Under the pieces are notes generated by a model. The model saw only the letters and a program-made list of their open reading frames with translations, made no database searches and was not told where the DNA came from. Both the position numbers and the translations under genes were made by a program. From CAYRUP01 sp964489265 (lineage in GTDB: Bacteria; Pseudomonadota; Gammaproteobacteria; DSM-16500), in NCBI GenBank assembly GCA_964489265.1, contig CAZAXX010000099.1, positions 1 through 5,980 of the forward strand: 5,980 bases of DNA, in the 5' to 3' direction. Within the stretch, counting starts at the first letter, position 1. Every line of letters begins with the position of its first letter. Shown here piece after piece: positions 5,389 to 5,980 of the stretch.

Positions 5389-5980
5389 GGATATAGTTGT
5401 TGATCAACGACAAATATCAACTGACGAGAAACTTCGGATCAGTCAACAAGTCAGGGCAGACTTGGTTGATCATCTGTATCAAGGCTGTTTGCCGGGTACC
5501 ATTACCGGTTTATTAGTCAGCTTTCTGTTGTTTCTTGATTATCGCGGATTTACTAATCATTCCTATTTGATAATTTGGCTGGTCGTGTTTGATTTCATGA
5601 TGATCGCTTTGTCTGCGCTCTATATTATTTATATGAAATTTAAATACGTTCTGAGTTTATTTGCCTGGGAGTGGGCGTATTCGGTTGTCATGACAGGCTG
5701 TGCGCTTTCATGGGTTCCTGCTATGTTCTTAATGCCAGATGATACCATTCGTCAATCGCTGGCACTTATTTTAATTTTCTTAGCTACGACAGGTTATTCG
5801 ACGGGAACCATTGGACAATTTCGACTTGGCGTTGTGACGTTAAATATTATTCTATTACCGTTAGCAGTGTGGTGTTTTTATCAAGGCGGTATTTTTCATA
5901 ACATCATAGGTGCATATTCGCTAATTTACATGTTTTTCTTAATGGGCATTAATCATCGCAGCACGCAATGGTTTAAAGAT
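5387..5980 (+). CDS. Six-TM membrane sensor protein, N-terminal part, cut by window end
   Basis: An open frame of 198 codons without a stop runs off the right edge. After a short polar N-terminus with a charged helix (about 13-30) come six hydrophobic helices (roughly 36-51, 61-83, 95-116, 123-143, 147-165, 170-188), then the start of a cytoplasmic segment (NHRSTQWFKD). Helix number, spacing and scattered identities (LSW at 107-109, LLP at 156-158, the Gly/Ser-rich turn between helices 4 and 5) match the membrane part of the 96-1322 protein, so it is probably the same kind of input module. Such modules precede GGDEF or histidine-kinase domains; which follows here cannot be seen. The ATG at 5387 has only a weak ribosome site. 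TTG at 5462, with AGGG 5 bases upstream, is an alternative start that keeps all helices. Confidence 0.75.
   Translation, partial: MDIVVDQRQISTDEKLRISQQVRADLVDHLYQGCLPGTITGLLVSFLLFLDYRGFTNHSYLIIWLVVFDFMMIALSALYIIYMKFKYVLSLFAWEWAYSVVMTGCALSWVPAMFLMPDDTIRQSLALILIFLATTGYSTGTIGQFRLGVVTLNIILLPLAVWCFYQGGIFHNIIGAYSLIYMFFLMGINHRSTQWFKD

Noticed and set aside
5177..5413. Minus-strand 78-codon frame across the GNAT end, terminator and next gene start
   Set aside because: It runs through the terminator hairpin and two real genes on the other strand, and its product looks like no known protein.

Overview
The window reads as an AT-rich gammaproteobacterial chromosome segment. A Legionellales-like relative (Legionella, Coxiella or Aquicella kind) is my best guess, from the base composition, the style of the membrane GGDEF proteins and the histidine-decarboxylase-like enzyme. 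This is an impression, not a measured assignment. Five protein genes fill almost all of it. No tRNA, rRNA, CRISPR array or transposase is visible.

Left part (96-2964, minus strand): a two-gene cyclic-di-GMP operon. The first gene (1336-2964) encodes a membrane-anchored GGDEF-EAL protein. The second (96-1322), 13 bases downstream, encodes a six-helix membrane protein with a GGDEF domain. The GGDEF-EAL protein keeps a canonical GGDEF and an RxxD inhibitory site, but the second Asp of its EAL-domain DDFGTG loop is His. The other protein has GGDEI and an RxxE in place of the inhibitory site. The first 95 bases, past the operon end, are an odd GC-rich, homopolymer-rich patch. It may be a damaged terminator or a contig-end artefact.

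Centre (2965-3127): a divergent control region of about 130-160 bases with a perfect TATAAT for the rightward operon. On the leftward side, a small hairpin can hide the Shine-Dalgarno of the GGDEF-EAL gene.

Right-centre (3128-5302, plus strand): a tight two-gene operon. It has a PLP-dependent group II decarboxylase of the histidine/serine decarboxylase type, with an unusual helical insertion of about 60 residues. Nine bases later comes a GNAT-like (arylalkylamine-N-acetyltransferase-like) protein with a degenerate acetyl-CoA loop. A clear rho-independent terminator closes the operon. The obvious hypothesis is a decarboxylate-then-acylate route from an amino acid to an N-acyl amine; the substrate cannot be read from the sequence.

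Right edge (5387-5980, plus strand): the start of another six-helix membrane protein. Its sensor module resembles that of the 96-1322 protein, and its output domain lies beyond the window. The amine operon is thus flanked by two related membrane sensor modules, at least one of them a c-di-GMP enzyme.
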